Assembly (NCBI GenBank): GCA_017936785.1
Contig: JAGBEV010000026.1
Location: forward strand, 62,001-126,000
DNA length: 64,000 bases
DNA from: Lachnospiraceae bacterium
GTDB lineage: Bacteria; Bacillota; Clostridia; Lachnospirales; Lachnospiraceae
Direction of reading: 5' to 3'
The notes below the pieces were generated by a model. The model was not told where the DNA came from. It saw only the letters and a list, made by a program, of their open reading frames with translations, and made no database searches. Of this stretch, positions 34,446 to 42,967 are shown in pieces (position 1 is the stretch's first letter; the number at the start of each line of letters is the position of its first letter). The translations under genes and the position numbers were made by a program.

Positions 34446-35801
34446 TTATCTGATAATTCTCAAAATATCATTAAACATAATAAATACCATAAATATCATT
34501 AATAGGAAAAAGCCTATAATATGAACAAACCCTTCCTTCTCTCTATCGATTGGCTTTCCGCGAACTGCCTCAATAAGAATAAATACCAGTCTTCCCCCAT
34601 CTAATGCCGGTAAAGGAAGTAAATTCATAACTCCCAGATTGGCACTCAAAAGAACTGACATATATAGTATATTTATAATTACCATCTTGATACCATAATC
34701 CACACTCTGGTCAATCACACCGCCTACGGCATCCACAATACCGACCGGACCGGAGATATCATCCTTGGACAACTTACCACCTATCAATTGTCCTAAGCTT
34801 GCCACTGTAGTCTCAATCCAGTATTTCACCTCTATAAAGCTGTATTTTAAAACTCCACCTGCTCCCATCATTACATTTTTGGAAGCTAGAAAGCCCAATG
34901 TCTTTCCCTCATACGGCTTTGGTGTTACCGTATAATTTTTTTCCTGTCCTTTTCGTTCTACGACAAAATCTACTGCCTTGCCATCATTTTTCACCTCATT
35001 CATGAGCCGGCTCAGTTCACCAGAATTTTTTACTGTATTTCCATTCACACGGATAATCTTATCCCCTGTCTGGATTCCCGCCTTTTCAAAAGCTCCATCT
35101 TCACTGATTCCCAGAATTTCTGCATTGGAAGAAGCCTCCTGAGCATAATTGAAGCCAAATAAAAACGTTTTATAATCTGGATCAATGCTGAGAGTTTCCT
35201 CCTTACCATTCCGTTCCACAACCAGTTTTACATCCTCCCCTGTCAATGGATGAAGCTGCTGGTACGTATCAATTTCACGTCCAATCGAAATCTTGTGTCC
35301 ATTAATGCTCTTTACCCTGTCTCCCACTTCGACTCCGGCAGTTTCTCCCGGTTGTCCACTATACACCTGAACAACCTCTGGAAGATCGATTCCCGCATTA
35401 CCCAGAATAATGATAGAAAAAACAAATGCCAAAATAAAGTTGAAAAATGGTCCGGCAAAAATAACGGAAAAACGTGCCCAGACTCCTTTGCTGTTAAAAG
35501 AGCCCTCTGAAACATCATCCGTATCCTCTCCTACCATAGCACAGGAACCACCAAGTGGAAACAGTTTCCAGGAGTATTTCGTGACTCCCTGCCATTCCAC
35601 TCGTTCTTCAAATTTCTTCTGATTACACAGAAATTTGCATTGAAAGCCTTCTGCTGTCTTTGCAATGGTAACCAGCCTTGGTCCCATCCCTATAGAAAAT
35701 TCCGTTACCTCTACGCCATTTTTCTTTGCCAGAAGAAAATGACCAAATTCATGAACTACTACTATAATCGTAAAAATCAATAATGCAGCGATGATATTCA
35801 T
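34446..35801 (-). CDS. rseP: Site-2 intramembrane metalloprotease (RseP/RIP)
   Basis: A 451-aa membrane protease. The zinc site HEFGH is at residues 17-21 in TM1, and the third ligand is in the C-terminal LLPLPALDGGRL. Two PDZ domains lie between (PGETAGVEVGDRVKSINGH and DGAFEKAGIQTGDKIIRVNG). The family cleaves membrane-bound anti-sigma factors or signal-peptide remnants. The length is near the upper end for the family because of the second PDZ. It sits between dxr and ispG, the conserved position. Confidence 0.95.
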   Translation of the reverse strand: MNIIAALLIFTIIVVVHEFGHFLLAKKNGVEVTEFSIGMGPRLVTIAKTAEGFQCKFLCNQKKFEERVEWQGVTKYSWKLFPLGGSCAMVGEDTDDVSEGSFNSKGVWARFSVIFAGPFFNFILAFVFSIIILGNAGIDLPEVVQVYSGQPGETAGVEVGDRVKSINGHKISIGREIDTYQQLHPLTGEDVKLVVERNGKEETLSIDPDYKTFLFGFNYAQEASSNAEILGISEDGAFEKAGIQTGDKIIRVNGNTVKNSGELSRLMNEVKNDGKAVDFVVERKGQEKNYTVTPKPYEGKTLGFLASKNVMMGAGGVLKYSFIEVKYWIETTVASLGQLIGGKLSKDDISGPVGIVDAVGGVIDQSVDYGIKMVIINILYMSVLLSANLGVMNLLPLPALDGGRLVFILIEAVRGKPIDREKEGFVHIIGFFLLMIFMVFIMFNDILRIIR

Positions 35802-35870
35802 CTAAAATAACCAGCCTTTCTTTTCTCATAACTTTACCTACAGAGAACATACTGTCCTCTTTTTAATTAA

Positions 35871-37019
35871 CTATGCAGGATATCTTCCGGCTATCCGCTG
35901 ATATACCTCAGCTTCCACCTGCAGTATCTCATCCAGGGATGGATTGGCAATATTGGTATGTTCCTCCATACATTCCTCAATAATCTGTGGTATATCCAGA
36001 TAAGCAATCTTTCTGTCCAAAAACAATGCCACCGCCTTTTCATTGGCAGCATTAAATACCGTTGGCATGCTGCCACCTTCTCTTCCTGCCTGATATGCCA
36101 GCTCCAACCCACGAAAAGTCTCTCTGTCAGGCTGTTCAAAAACAATCCCTGCCAGTTTTGAAAAATCCAGCCTCTCTCCTGGCAGATTCCTGCGCTGTGG
36201 ATATGTTAAAGCATACTGGATCGGCAGCTTCATATCTGGTGTACCAAGTTGTGCCATCACGGCACCATCTACAAATTCCACCATAGAATGAATCACGCTT
36301 TGCGGCTGCAATACTACATCAATCTGATCAAAGTCCACATCAAAAAGCCATTTCGCTTCAATTACTTCCAGACCCTTGTTTACCATAGTAGATGAATCAA
36401 TGGTAATCTTTCTGCCCATAGACCAGTTTGGATGTTTCAGTGCATCCTCCACCTGGATGTTTTTCAAATCCTCCTTCTTTTTTCCACGAAATGGACCGCC
36501 GGAGGCAGTCAATAAAATTCTGCTGATCTCCCTGTGATGCTCTCCGTTCAGACATTGAAAAACAGCTGCGTGTTCACTGTCCACCGGCATCAAAAGTACC
36601 CGGTGCTTTTGTATCATCGGCATGATAATGTGCCCTGCCGTCACCAAGGTTTCTTTATTGGCAAAGGCGATATCCTTTCCTGCACGGATTGCCTCTACTA
36701 CCGGCTGGATCCCTATCATCCCCACCACAGCGGCTACCACCACATCAGCAGAAGACACGGTAGCACAGGCAATCAGTCCTTCCATTCCATACAAGACAGA
36801 AACATCCTTCGACTGCACACGGATTGCCAGCTCTCTTGCTTTTTTCTCGTCATAAATGCAGACCAGTTCCGGATGAAACTCCTGAATCTGCTGTTCCACC
36901 AGATCAATATTGCTGCCTGCTGCCAGAGCAACCACTTTCATATCCTCATTGCCACGGATTACCTCCAGAGTCTGTGTTCCAATAGAACCTGTCGAACCTA
37001 ATATCGCAATATGTTTCAC
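35871..37019 (-). CDS. dxr: 1-deoxy-D-xylulose-5-phosphate reductoisomerase
   Basis: A 382-aa NADPH-dependent enzyme making MEP, the committed step of the MEP pathway. The dinucleotide site is GSTGSIGTQTLEV at the N-terminus; metal and substrate motifs are NKETLVTAG, PVDSEHAAVFQCL, LTASGGPFRG and STMVNKGLEVIEA. The start is a GTG at 37019, preceded by GAGGGGAAAGT. It lies 31 bp after cdsA. Confidence 0.97.
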   Translation of the reverse strand: MKHIAILGSTGSIGTQTLEVIRGNEDMKVVALAAGSNIDLVEQQIQEFHPELVCIYDEKKARELAIRVQSKDVSVLYGMEGLIACATVSSADVVVAAVVGMIGIQPVVEAIRAGKDIAFANKETLVTAGHIIMPMIQKHRVLLMPVDSEHAAVFQCLNGEHHREISRILLTASGGPFRGKKKEDLKNIQVEDALKHPNWSMGRKITIDSSTMVNKGLEVIEAKWLFDVDFDQIDVVLQPQSVIHSMVEFVDGAVMAQLGTPDMKLPIQYALTYPQRRNLPGERLDFSKLAGIVFEQPDRETFRGLELAYQAGREGGSMPTVFNAANEKAVALFLDRKIAYLDIPQIIEECMEEHTNIANPSLDEILQVEAEVYQRIAGRYPA

Positions 37020-37050
37020 ACTTTCCCCTCATTTCTCACTCTATTTCTGA

Positions 37051-37839
37051 CTATGCCAGAAATACCACCAGTATATAAACAATCGGTGCAGTAAAAATAA
37101 TACTGTCAAAACGGTCCAGTATTCCCCCATGACCCGGAATCAGATGACCATAATCCTTAATATCATGATTTCTTTTTATAGCAGATGCTGTTAAATCTCC
37201 TATCTGTGAAATAATAGAAGAAACTCCGCCAATCAATGCAAACTGCCACCAATAGTTTGTATCTTTATAAAATGCCAGAGCATACAGAAAGCCAATCAAT
37301 GCTGCTCCGAAAATGCCCCCCAGACATCCCTCAATGGTTTTATTCGGACTGAGCTTTGATGGAAGCTTATGTTTCCCGGCAAGCTTTCCCACACAATAAG
37401 CACAGGTGTCAGATCCCCATGCCCCAATAAAGATCAGCCATACTGACAGGATTCCTTTTTCCAGAAAGCGTACTTTAAATACAAAGGAGAGCATCAAAGT
37501 CACATAAAATAGTCCAAAAAAAAGCATCGTCATCTGTTCTGAATTGTACGCAGGATAGGCAATCACGTAACATGCCATCATGACCATCAATGTCACTATC
37601 ATCCAGAGTACCATATATTCATAAGCATTATCTAAAATCAGTATATCCAACACGATACTGGAAATATAACCAATTACAGCAGGAAAAGATTTTTCCATCT
37701 TCACTGCCCGATATAATTCATATAATCCAATCAATGAAATGACTGTAATCACCCAAAAAAGCGGGTAACTTCCATACACCAACAGGGCAATGGTGACAGC
37801 CATCAATATTATTCCACTAGTAAGTCTTGTCCAAAACAT
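37051..37839 (-). CDS. cdsA: Phosphatidate cytidylyltransferase (CDP-diglyceride synthase)
   Basis: A 262-aa membrane enzyme making CDP-diacylglycerol from phosphatidate and CTP. About seven membrane helices are visible, and the signature region is SDTCAYCVGKLAGKHK, KLSPNKTIEGCLGG, GDLTASAIKRNHDIKDYG and PGHGGILDRFDS. Its neighbours uppS (10 bp upstream) and dxr link phospholipid and isoprenoid supply. Confidence 0.95.
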   Translation of the reverse strand: MFWTRLTSGIILMAVTIALLVYGSYPLFWVITVISLIGLYELYRAVKMEKSFPAVIGYISSIVLDILILDNAYEYMVLWMIVTLMVMMACYVIAYPAYNSEQMTMLFFGLFYVTLMLSFVFKVRFLEKGILSVWLIFIGAWGSDTCAYCVGKLAGKHKLPSKLSPNKTIEGCLGGIFGAALIGFLYALAFYKDTNYWWQFALIGGVSSIISQIGDLTASAIKRNHDIKDYGHLIPGHGGILDRFDSIIFTAPIVYILVVFLA

Positions 37840-37849
37840 ATCTATCCCC

Positions 37850-38566
37850 TTATTTCACTCCGCCAAAACGCCGGTCTCTTGACTGATAAAATTCTACTGC
37901 CTTTTCCAGCTCCTTTTTATCAAAGTCTGGCCAGAGTACATCAGTAAAATAAAATTCAGCGTATGCCAGCTGCCATAACAGATAATTGGAAAGTCTCTGT
38001 TCACCACTGGTACGGATCATCAAATCCGGGTCAGGAATTCCTTTGGTATCCAGATATCCCGCGATCACATCCTCTGTCACATCAGACGGCTCTATTTTTT
38101 CTTCCTTGATATCCTGTGCCAGATTCCGCACGGCTCTTGTTATTTCGTCCCGGCTTCCATAGTTAAGTGCCACCTGGAAGTGCAGACCGGTATTCTGCGC
38201 CGATACCTTTTCCAGCTCCCGGATTCTTTCCTGAAGTTCCGGCTCCAGCCTGCTGATATCACCAACCACCCGAACCTGCATATTGTTCTTTTGACTTGTT
38301 TTCAAGCAGTCTTTTAAATAACTATGAAGGAGCTTCATCAGAGCATCCACTTCTTCCTTTGGTCTGGACCAGTTTTCTGTAGAAAATGCATACATGGTGA
38401 CATACTCAATCCCCATATTCCAGGCAGCCTCACAGATTTTCTCCACGTTTTTACTACCTGCCGCATGTCCTGCGTTGCGCGGAAGCATTCTTTTTTTTGC
38501 CCATCTTCCGTTGCCATCCAGAATGATCGCAACATGACGTGGTACTGTTTTTTCTTTTTTCTCCAT
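37850..38566 (-). CDS. uppS: Isoprenyl transferase (undecaprenyl diphosphate synthase)
   Basis: A 238-aa cis-prenyltransferase making the C55 lipid carrier precursor for cell-wall synthesis. Key motifs are AIILDGNGRWAKKR (with the catalytic Asp near residue 17), YAFSTENWSRP, and RTSGEQRLSNYLLWQLAYAE with LWPDF. AAAGAGGTAACTT precedes the ATG. Located between frr and cdsA in the conserved order. Confidence 0.97.
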   Translation of the reverse strand: MEKKEKTVPRHVAIILDGNGRWAKKRMLPRNAGHAAGSKNVEKICEAAWNMGIEYVTMYAFSTENWSRPKEEVDALMKLLHSYLKDCLKTSQKNNMQVRVVGDISRLEPELQERIRELEKVSAQNTGLHFQVALNYGSRDEITRAVRNLAQDIKEEKIEPSDVTEDVIAGYLDTKGIPDPDLMIRTSGEQRLSNYLLWQLAYAEFYFTDVLWPDFDKKELEKAVEFYQSRDRRFGGVK

Positions 38567-38635
38567 AAGTTACCTCTTTGCGAAAACGATAGGGACAGGC
38601 AGTATTGCCCATCCCTTTTCTTTTATCTATGATGA

Positions 38636-39190
38636 CTATACTGTCATGATTTCCTTTGACTTATCGTCAATCATCGTATCTACCTTTTTAATATATTCAT
38701 CGGTCATCTTCTGAATGTCATTTTCCAGACTCTTCTGCTCGTCCTCAGAAATCTCATTTGCCTTCTGCTCTTTTTTGATTGCATCGTTAGCATCTCTACG
38801 GATATTGCGTACTGCAACTTTTGCATTCTCACCCTTCTTCTTTACATCCTTAACCAGCTCCTTACGACGTTCCTCGGTAAGCTCTGGAAATGTCAGGCGG
38901 ATTGCCTTGCCGTCATTGTTCGGAGTAAGACCTAAATCAGAAGTCAGAATTGCCTTCTCAATCTCTTTGATCAGACTGGCTTCCCATGGCTGAATCACCA
39001 GGGTACGTGCCTCTGATACAGAAATGTTTGCCACAGACTGCAGATTAGATGGCTGACCATAGTAATCTACTGTAATACGGTCCAGAACATGCGGATTTGC
39101 TCTTCCAGCACGAATGGTTGTATATTCATTTGCCAAACTGTCCAGCGATTTTTCCATTTTCTCTTTAAACTGATTTAATTCTACGCTCAT
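38636..39190 (-). CDS. frr: Ribosome recycling factor
   Basis: A 184-aa factor that splits post-termination ribosomes with EF-G. Typical segments are MSVELNQFKEKMEKSLDSL, TIRAGRANPHVLDRI, VDYYGQPSNLQSVANI, and NDGKAIRLTFPELTEERRKEL. Length is canonical. GGAGAAAAAC precedes the ATG, and the gene is 28 bp after pyrH. Confidence 0.98.
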   Translation of the reverse strand: MSVELNQFKEKMEKSLDSLANEYTTIRAGRANPHVLDRITVDYYGQPSNLQSVANISVSEARTLVIQPWEASLIKEIEKAILTSDLGLTPNNDGKAIRLTFPELTEERRKELVKDVKKKGENAKVAVRNIRRDANDAIKKEQKANEISEDEQKSLENDIQKMTDEYIKKVDTMIDDKSKEIMTV

Positions 39191-39218
39191 GTTTTTCTCC
39201 TTTTCTATACTGTATTAT

Positions 39219-39923
39219 TTATGCAGTAACCAGGGTGCCCTTTGTTACGCCATTTACTGTGTTTACGATGCTGTTCTCTTCATTGAGTCCAAATATCATC
39301 ATAGGCATATGATTTTCCATACAAAGTACTGCAGCTGCCAGATCAATAACGCCCAGGCGCTGATTGATCACTTCATTGATATCAATCTCATCATACTTTT
39401 GGGCATCTGGATTGACTGCCGGATCAGAGTCATAGACACCGTCAATGGATTTACCAGACAAAATCACATCTGCCTCCATCTCCACAGCCCTCAACACAAT
39501 GGCTGTATCTGTAGAAAAATAAGGATGACCAGTTCCGCCGGCAAAGAAAGTAACAATTCCATTTTCCATATATTGGTTCGCCTTGTCTTTGGAAAACACC
39601 TCAGTAAAAGAACTGCACTCAAATGGTGTCAATACGCTTGTCTTGATTCCCACTGAACGAAAAATTTCAGACACATAGATGCAATTCATTACTGTTGCGA
39701 GAGTACCAATCTGGTCAGCCTTTGTCCGGTCAATATTTTTACTGGTACGGCCTCTCCAGAAATTTCCGCCACCAGTTACCACTCCAATCTGAATCCCATC
39801 ATCCACCAGCTGCTTTACCTGTTTGGCAATCTCTATGCAGGTTGCCTCATCAAAGCCTGTTTTGTTGGGACCAGCAAGCGCTTCTCCACTGAGCTTCAAT
39901 AATACTCGCTTATACTTTGCCAT
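39219..39923 (-). CDS. pyrH: UMP kinase
   Basis: A 234-aa hexameric kinase phosphorylating UMP to UDP. Motifs: LLKLSGEALAG, GVVTGGGNFWRGR, TATVMNCIYV, FFAGGTGHPYFSTDTAIVLRA and LSGKSIDGVYDSDP. AGGAGG lies 11 bases before the ATG. It follows the bactofilin gene by 18 bp and precedes frr, as in other Firmicutes. Confidence 0.98.
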   Translation of the reverse strand: MAKYKRVLLKLSGEALAGPNKTGFDEATCIEIAKQVKQLVDDGIQIGVVTGGGNFWRGRTSKNIDRTKADQIGTLATVMNCIYVSEIFRSVGIKTSVLTPFECSSFTEVFSKDKANQYMENGIVTFFAGGTGHPYFSTDTAIVLRAVEMEADVILSGKSIDGVYDSDPAVNPDAQKYDEIDINEVINQRLGVIDLAAAVLCMENHMPMMIFGLNEENSIVNTVNGVTKGTLVTA

Positions 39924-39941
39924 AACGCATCGAACCTCCTG

Positions 39942-40748
39942 TTATTTTTCCTCAAAAAATTCTTCCAGATCCACACCTGCATAATTCAAGGAACAATATC
40001 CATCTACTACTGCACTATTGTTGACCTGAATGGATTTTGCCTTGATGCTTCCCTTCACAATTGCAGTGGAATCAACAATAACTGGTCCATTCACATCGAT
40101 ATTACCTTTTACAGCACCTGCGATTGAAGCAGAAGTTCCGGTAATATCACCAATGATAACAGTTCCTAATGCAATCTCAACACTGCCCTCACTTGCAACA
40201 TTTCCTTCCAGACGCTTTGTTTTTACCACAATATCAGCAGCGGAAACATTTCCTGAAATCTGTCCGTAAACAGAAAGCTTCCCTAAACAATCTACATCAC
40301 CGGTAATCGTACCCATGATTTCCAATGAACCCTCAGAAGAAATCCCACCATTAATAGTGGTTCCCTTGGTAATAATCGTAGTATCATTATCTGCTGCAGT
40401 TTCAGGCTTCTTTACCATCTCTGTATTTCCTTCGTTTACCATTTCTATCGTTTCCTCTTTCTCCTCTACTGTCTCTTTCTCCAGCTCTTCCAGAGAAGGA
40501 AGTTCTATTTCCTGTCCAACATTTTCTTCTGGTATTTCCTCTGGTGCATCCTCCGGTGTTTCCAATTCTGGAGCCTCTTTTGGCAGAATAAAATCAGGGA
40601 TCTCTTCCTGTACAAATTCTTCCGCGCTATCCACAGAACTGTCAGCAAACAAATCATCCTTTATCAGGCTGCTCTCTCCGGAATTATCCTCCGCAAAAAT
40701 CTGACTTAATAAATCTTTATCCACATTTGCATCTTCAAAATCACTCAT
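39942..40748 (-). CDS. Bactofilin-like polymer-forming cytoskeletal protein with acidic N-terminus
   Basis: A 268-aa protein. Residues 1-115 are very acidic and Pro/Glu-rich (for example EETIEMVNEGN), while residues 120-265 form the bactofilin beta-helix (TTINGGISSEGSLEIMGTIT, KTKRLEGNVASEGSVEIALG, GNIDVNGPVIVDST). Bactofilins polymerise without nucleotide and organise cell shape, often with peptidoglycan hydrolases; a polysaccharide deacetylase gene lies just upstream. AAGAGGAGGAAGAGACA precedes the ATG. It heads the pyrH cluster by 18 bp. Confidence 0.88.
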   Translation of the reverse strand: MSDFEDANVDKDLLSQIFAEDNSGESSLIKDDLFADSSVDSAEEFVQEEIPDFILPKEAPELETPEDAPEEIPEENVGQEIELPSLEELEKETVEEKEETIEMVNEGNTEMVKKPETAADNDTTIITKGTTINGGISSEGSLEIMGTITGDVDCLGKLSVYGQISGNVSAADIVVKTKRLEGNVASEGSVEIALGTVIIGDITGTSASIAGAVKGNIDVNGPVIVDSTAIVKGSIKAKSIQVNNSAVVDGYCSLNYAGVDLEEFFEEK

Positions 40749-40763
40749 TGTCTCTTCCTCCTC

Positions 40764-40859
40764 TTATTCTACAGTAGCAGTTTCCTCGTTTTGGCTCTTT
40801 TTTATGTCAGAATCATCATCCAACATCATGTCATCCTTAAAGTCCCTAAAGAAGTCCAT
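40764..40859 (-). CDS. 31-aa acidic mini-protein before the bactofilin gene
   Basis: The frame starts MDFFRDFKDDMMLDDD, ends EETATVE and is flanked by AAGGAAGAACAGGT before its ATG. It fits exactly between the deacetylase stop (18 bp away) and the bactofilin start (15 bp away). It is acidic like the bactofilin N-terminus. It may be a real small protein or a leader for translational coupling; I know no family. Confidence 0.5.
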   Translation of the reverse strand: MDFFRDFKDDMMLDDDSDIKKSQNEETATVE

Positions 40860-40877
40860 ACCTGTTCTTCCTTATCA

Positions 40878-41819
40878 TCAGCCGGCAGGATTGAATTTTA
40901 CATGCTGTACCGGCTGTGTCCTGGTCGTAATTGGCAAAATATCATAATCTGCACTTTTCAACCTCCGAATCAACTCCGGCAAAGATTCCGCTGTCGCTGT
41001 TTTTGTCTTCTCATCGTGCATCAGCAACACTACATTTTCTCCTGCTGCCTTCACGCTCCTCATTGCGCGGGAAGTCAGTTGGGACGGTGTGTATGTTTTT
41101 CCCGTGGCATCGTCATTCTGTGCATTCCAGTCAAAATAGGTAATCCCCTTTTTGTTCACATATTGAATACATTTACTCATAGGTACTTCACTGACTGTGT
41201 TACTGCTTCCACCTGGAAAGCGATAAAATTCAGGCCGGACTCCAGCTGCATCATACAAAAAATCACTGATTTTATTGACATCTTCTTTAAATGCATCCAG
41301 ATTTGCATAAATCGTACTGTAAATATGGCTATAGGAGTGCATTGCCAAAGTATGGCCCTCCTGCACGATTCTCTGATACCGGGCGGTATTTTCTTCTCCC
41401 TCCCTGGCCAGGCAAAAAAAAGTGGCACGAACATTATACTCTTTCAATGTGTCTAAAATATGGTCTGTATTTTGACTGGGACCATCATCAAAAGTCAGAT
41501 AAACATTCGGTTTTTCCGGATGATCTGTCGTTGCCTCAGCCTGTTTTTTCAGCTGGGACTCCTTTTTTTTCAGCTCTTTTTCTATCTGCTCCAGCTGTTC
41601 CTGAAGACTTTTTTGATTGGTCTCACTGTCCTTCAGCTGCTTTTCCAGCGAAGAAATATCTTGTTTCAGCTTCTTCATCTTAAAATGACTGTAACAGCTG
41701 TACACCAGTGGAATTAGTATGATTGCAACTATCACAGAAAATACGATCCGTCTGGCACGCACTATCCGCCGACGCTGTTCACGGGCCCTGGCACGTCTTA
41801 CCATCTCATTCCGTGTCAT
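40878..41819 (-). CDS. Membrane-anchored polysaccharide deacetylase (NodB domain)
   Basis: A 313-aa enzyme with a basic start, one membrane helix (about residues 26-45), a Lys/Glu-rich coiled coil (about 48-95) and an extracellular NodB deacetylase domain. Catalytic motifs are YLTFDDGPSQNTDHI (catalytic Asp and metal Asp), MHSYSH (metal His pair), YRFPGG and LLMHDEKTKTA. It likely removes acetyl groups from peptidoglycan or another cell-wall glycan. GGAAAGGGTGAAAAA precedes the ATG. It is the first gene of the leftward cluster that continues with the mini-protein and bactofilin. Confidence 0.92.
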   Translation of the reverse strand: MTRNEMVRRARAREQRRRIVRARRIVFSVIVAIILIPLVYSCYSHFKMKKLKQDISSLEKQLKDSETNQKSLQEQLEQIEKELKKKESQLKKQAEATTDHPEKPNVYLTFDDGPSQNTDHILDTLKEYNVRATFFCLAREGEENTARYQRIVQEGHTLAMHSYSHIYSTIYANLDAFKEDVNKISDFLYDAAGVRPEFYRFPGGSSNTVSEVPMSKCIQYVNKKGITYFDWNAQNDDATGKTYTPSQLTSRAMRSVKAAGENVVLLMHDEKTKTATAESLPELIRRLKSADYDILPITTRTQPVQHVKFNPAG

Positions 41820-41980
41820 TTTTTCACCCTTTCCGTTTTCTTATCATCTTATTCATTGCAAACAATACCCATACTGACCAATTATAACACTCTTTTTCAT
41901 TTTCGTCTACATTCCAGCAAGAAATGATTGAATCTGTAAAATCACTGCGCTATAATAACCTTGAAAGGATGGGAATTTCT

Positions 41981-42487
41981 ATGAAAAAAAGGTTATCACC
42001 AGCACGGGAACACTACTTCCTGAAATTGTTCCAGGAAATCTGTGACCATTCCCGCTTCATGCAGAGCAAACAGAATATCCAGCATGGACAGACCAGTGTT
42101 TACCAGCATAGTCTCTCTGTTGCTTATCTCAGTTGCCTGATAGCAGAAAATCTGTCCCTTTTTGTAGATTGGCATGATTTGATCCGGGGAGCACTGCTTC
42201 ATGACTATTTTCTGTACGACTGGCATGACAAAAGTCATGATCATCCCCGCCCCCACGGCTTGACCCACCCTCAGGCTGCTTATGAAAATGCCTCCAGGGA
42301 CTTTACTCTGTCACTCAAAGAAATCAATATCATCAAGCGTCATATGTTCCCACTGACCTTGATGCCTCCCACCTGTCTGGAGGCATGGATCGTCTGCCTG
42401 GCAGACAAATATCTGTCCACACTGGAAACACTTTTTCCGGAATGGGAACCTTTTATCTCGGAAGAAGATTTAGAAAAACCTGCTTGA
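41981..42487 (+). CDS. HD-domain phosphohydrolase
   Basis: A 168-aa protein with an HD metal-dependent hydrolase fold. The histidine/aspartate set is HSLSVAYLSC, LLHDYFLYDWHD, a His-rich segment DHPRPHGLTHP, and the Asp in VCLADKYLS. The ATG at 41981 follows GGGAATTTCT; upstream Mets in frame (41924, 41969) lack a well-placed ribosome site. The substrate is unknown. It precedes dtd by 30 bp. Confidence 0.85.
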   Translation: MKKRLSPAREHYFLKLFQEICDHSRFMQSKQNIQHGQTSVYQHSLSVAYLSCLIAENLSLFVDWHDLIRGALLHDYFLYDWHDKSHDHPRPHGLTHPQAAYENASRDFTLSLKEINIIKRHMFPLTLMPPTCLEAWIVCLADKYLSTLETLFPEWEPFISEEDLEKPA

Positions 42488-42517
42488 TTCGTATATAAGC
42501 AAGAAAGGAAATGTGCT

Positions 42518-42967
42518 ATGAAATTTGTAATTCAAAGAGTGCAGAAAGCATCTGTCACTGTAGACCAGAAAATTACAGGATCCATCGGCCAGGGCTTTTT
42601 CATTCTGGTGGGGATCAACAACGAAGATACAGAAGAAATTGCAGATAAGATGCTGAAAAAAGCATTGAACCTGCGCATCTTTCCAGATAGAGAAGGAAAA
42701 ACAAACTGCTCTCTCCAAGATGTCAGCGGACAGCTCCTTCTGGTCTCCCAGTTTACACTGTATGCCAACTGTAAAAAAGGAAACCGCCCTTCCTTTTTTA
42801 ATGCAGGAGACCCGGAACATGCCAACACGCTCTACGAATATCTATTAAAGCAGTCACATCATTACTGTGATGTAGTTCAGTCTGGTATTTTCGGAGCTGA
42901 TATGAAAGTCGAACTGATCAACGACGGTCCCTTTACTATTGTACTTGACTCTGATGAACTCTTTTAA
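42518..42967 (+). CDS. dtd: D-aminoacyl-tRNA deacylase
   Basis: A 149-aa homodimeric enzyme that hydrolyses D-aminoacyl-tRNA, a translation proofreader. Signatures are VIQRVQKASVTVDQ at the start, SQFTLYANCKKGNRPSF in the middle and NDGPFTIVLDS at the end. AAGAAAGGAAATGTGCT precedes the ATG. Its TAA shares bases with the stop of the convergent MoxR-like gene (TTAA). Confidence 0.97.
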   Translation: MKFVIQRVQKASVTVDQKITGSIGQGFFILVGINNEDTEEIADKMLKKALNLRIFPDREGKTNCSLQDVSGQLLLVSQFTLYANCKKGNRPSFFNAGDPEHANTLYEYLLKQSHHYCDVVQSGIFGADMKVELINDGPFTIVLDSDELF

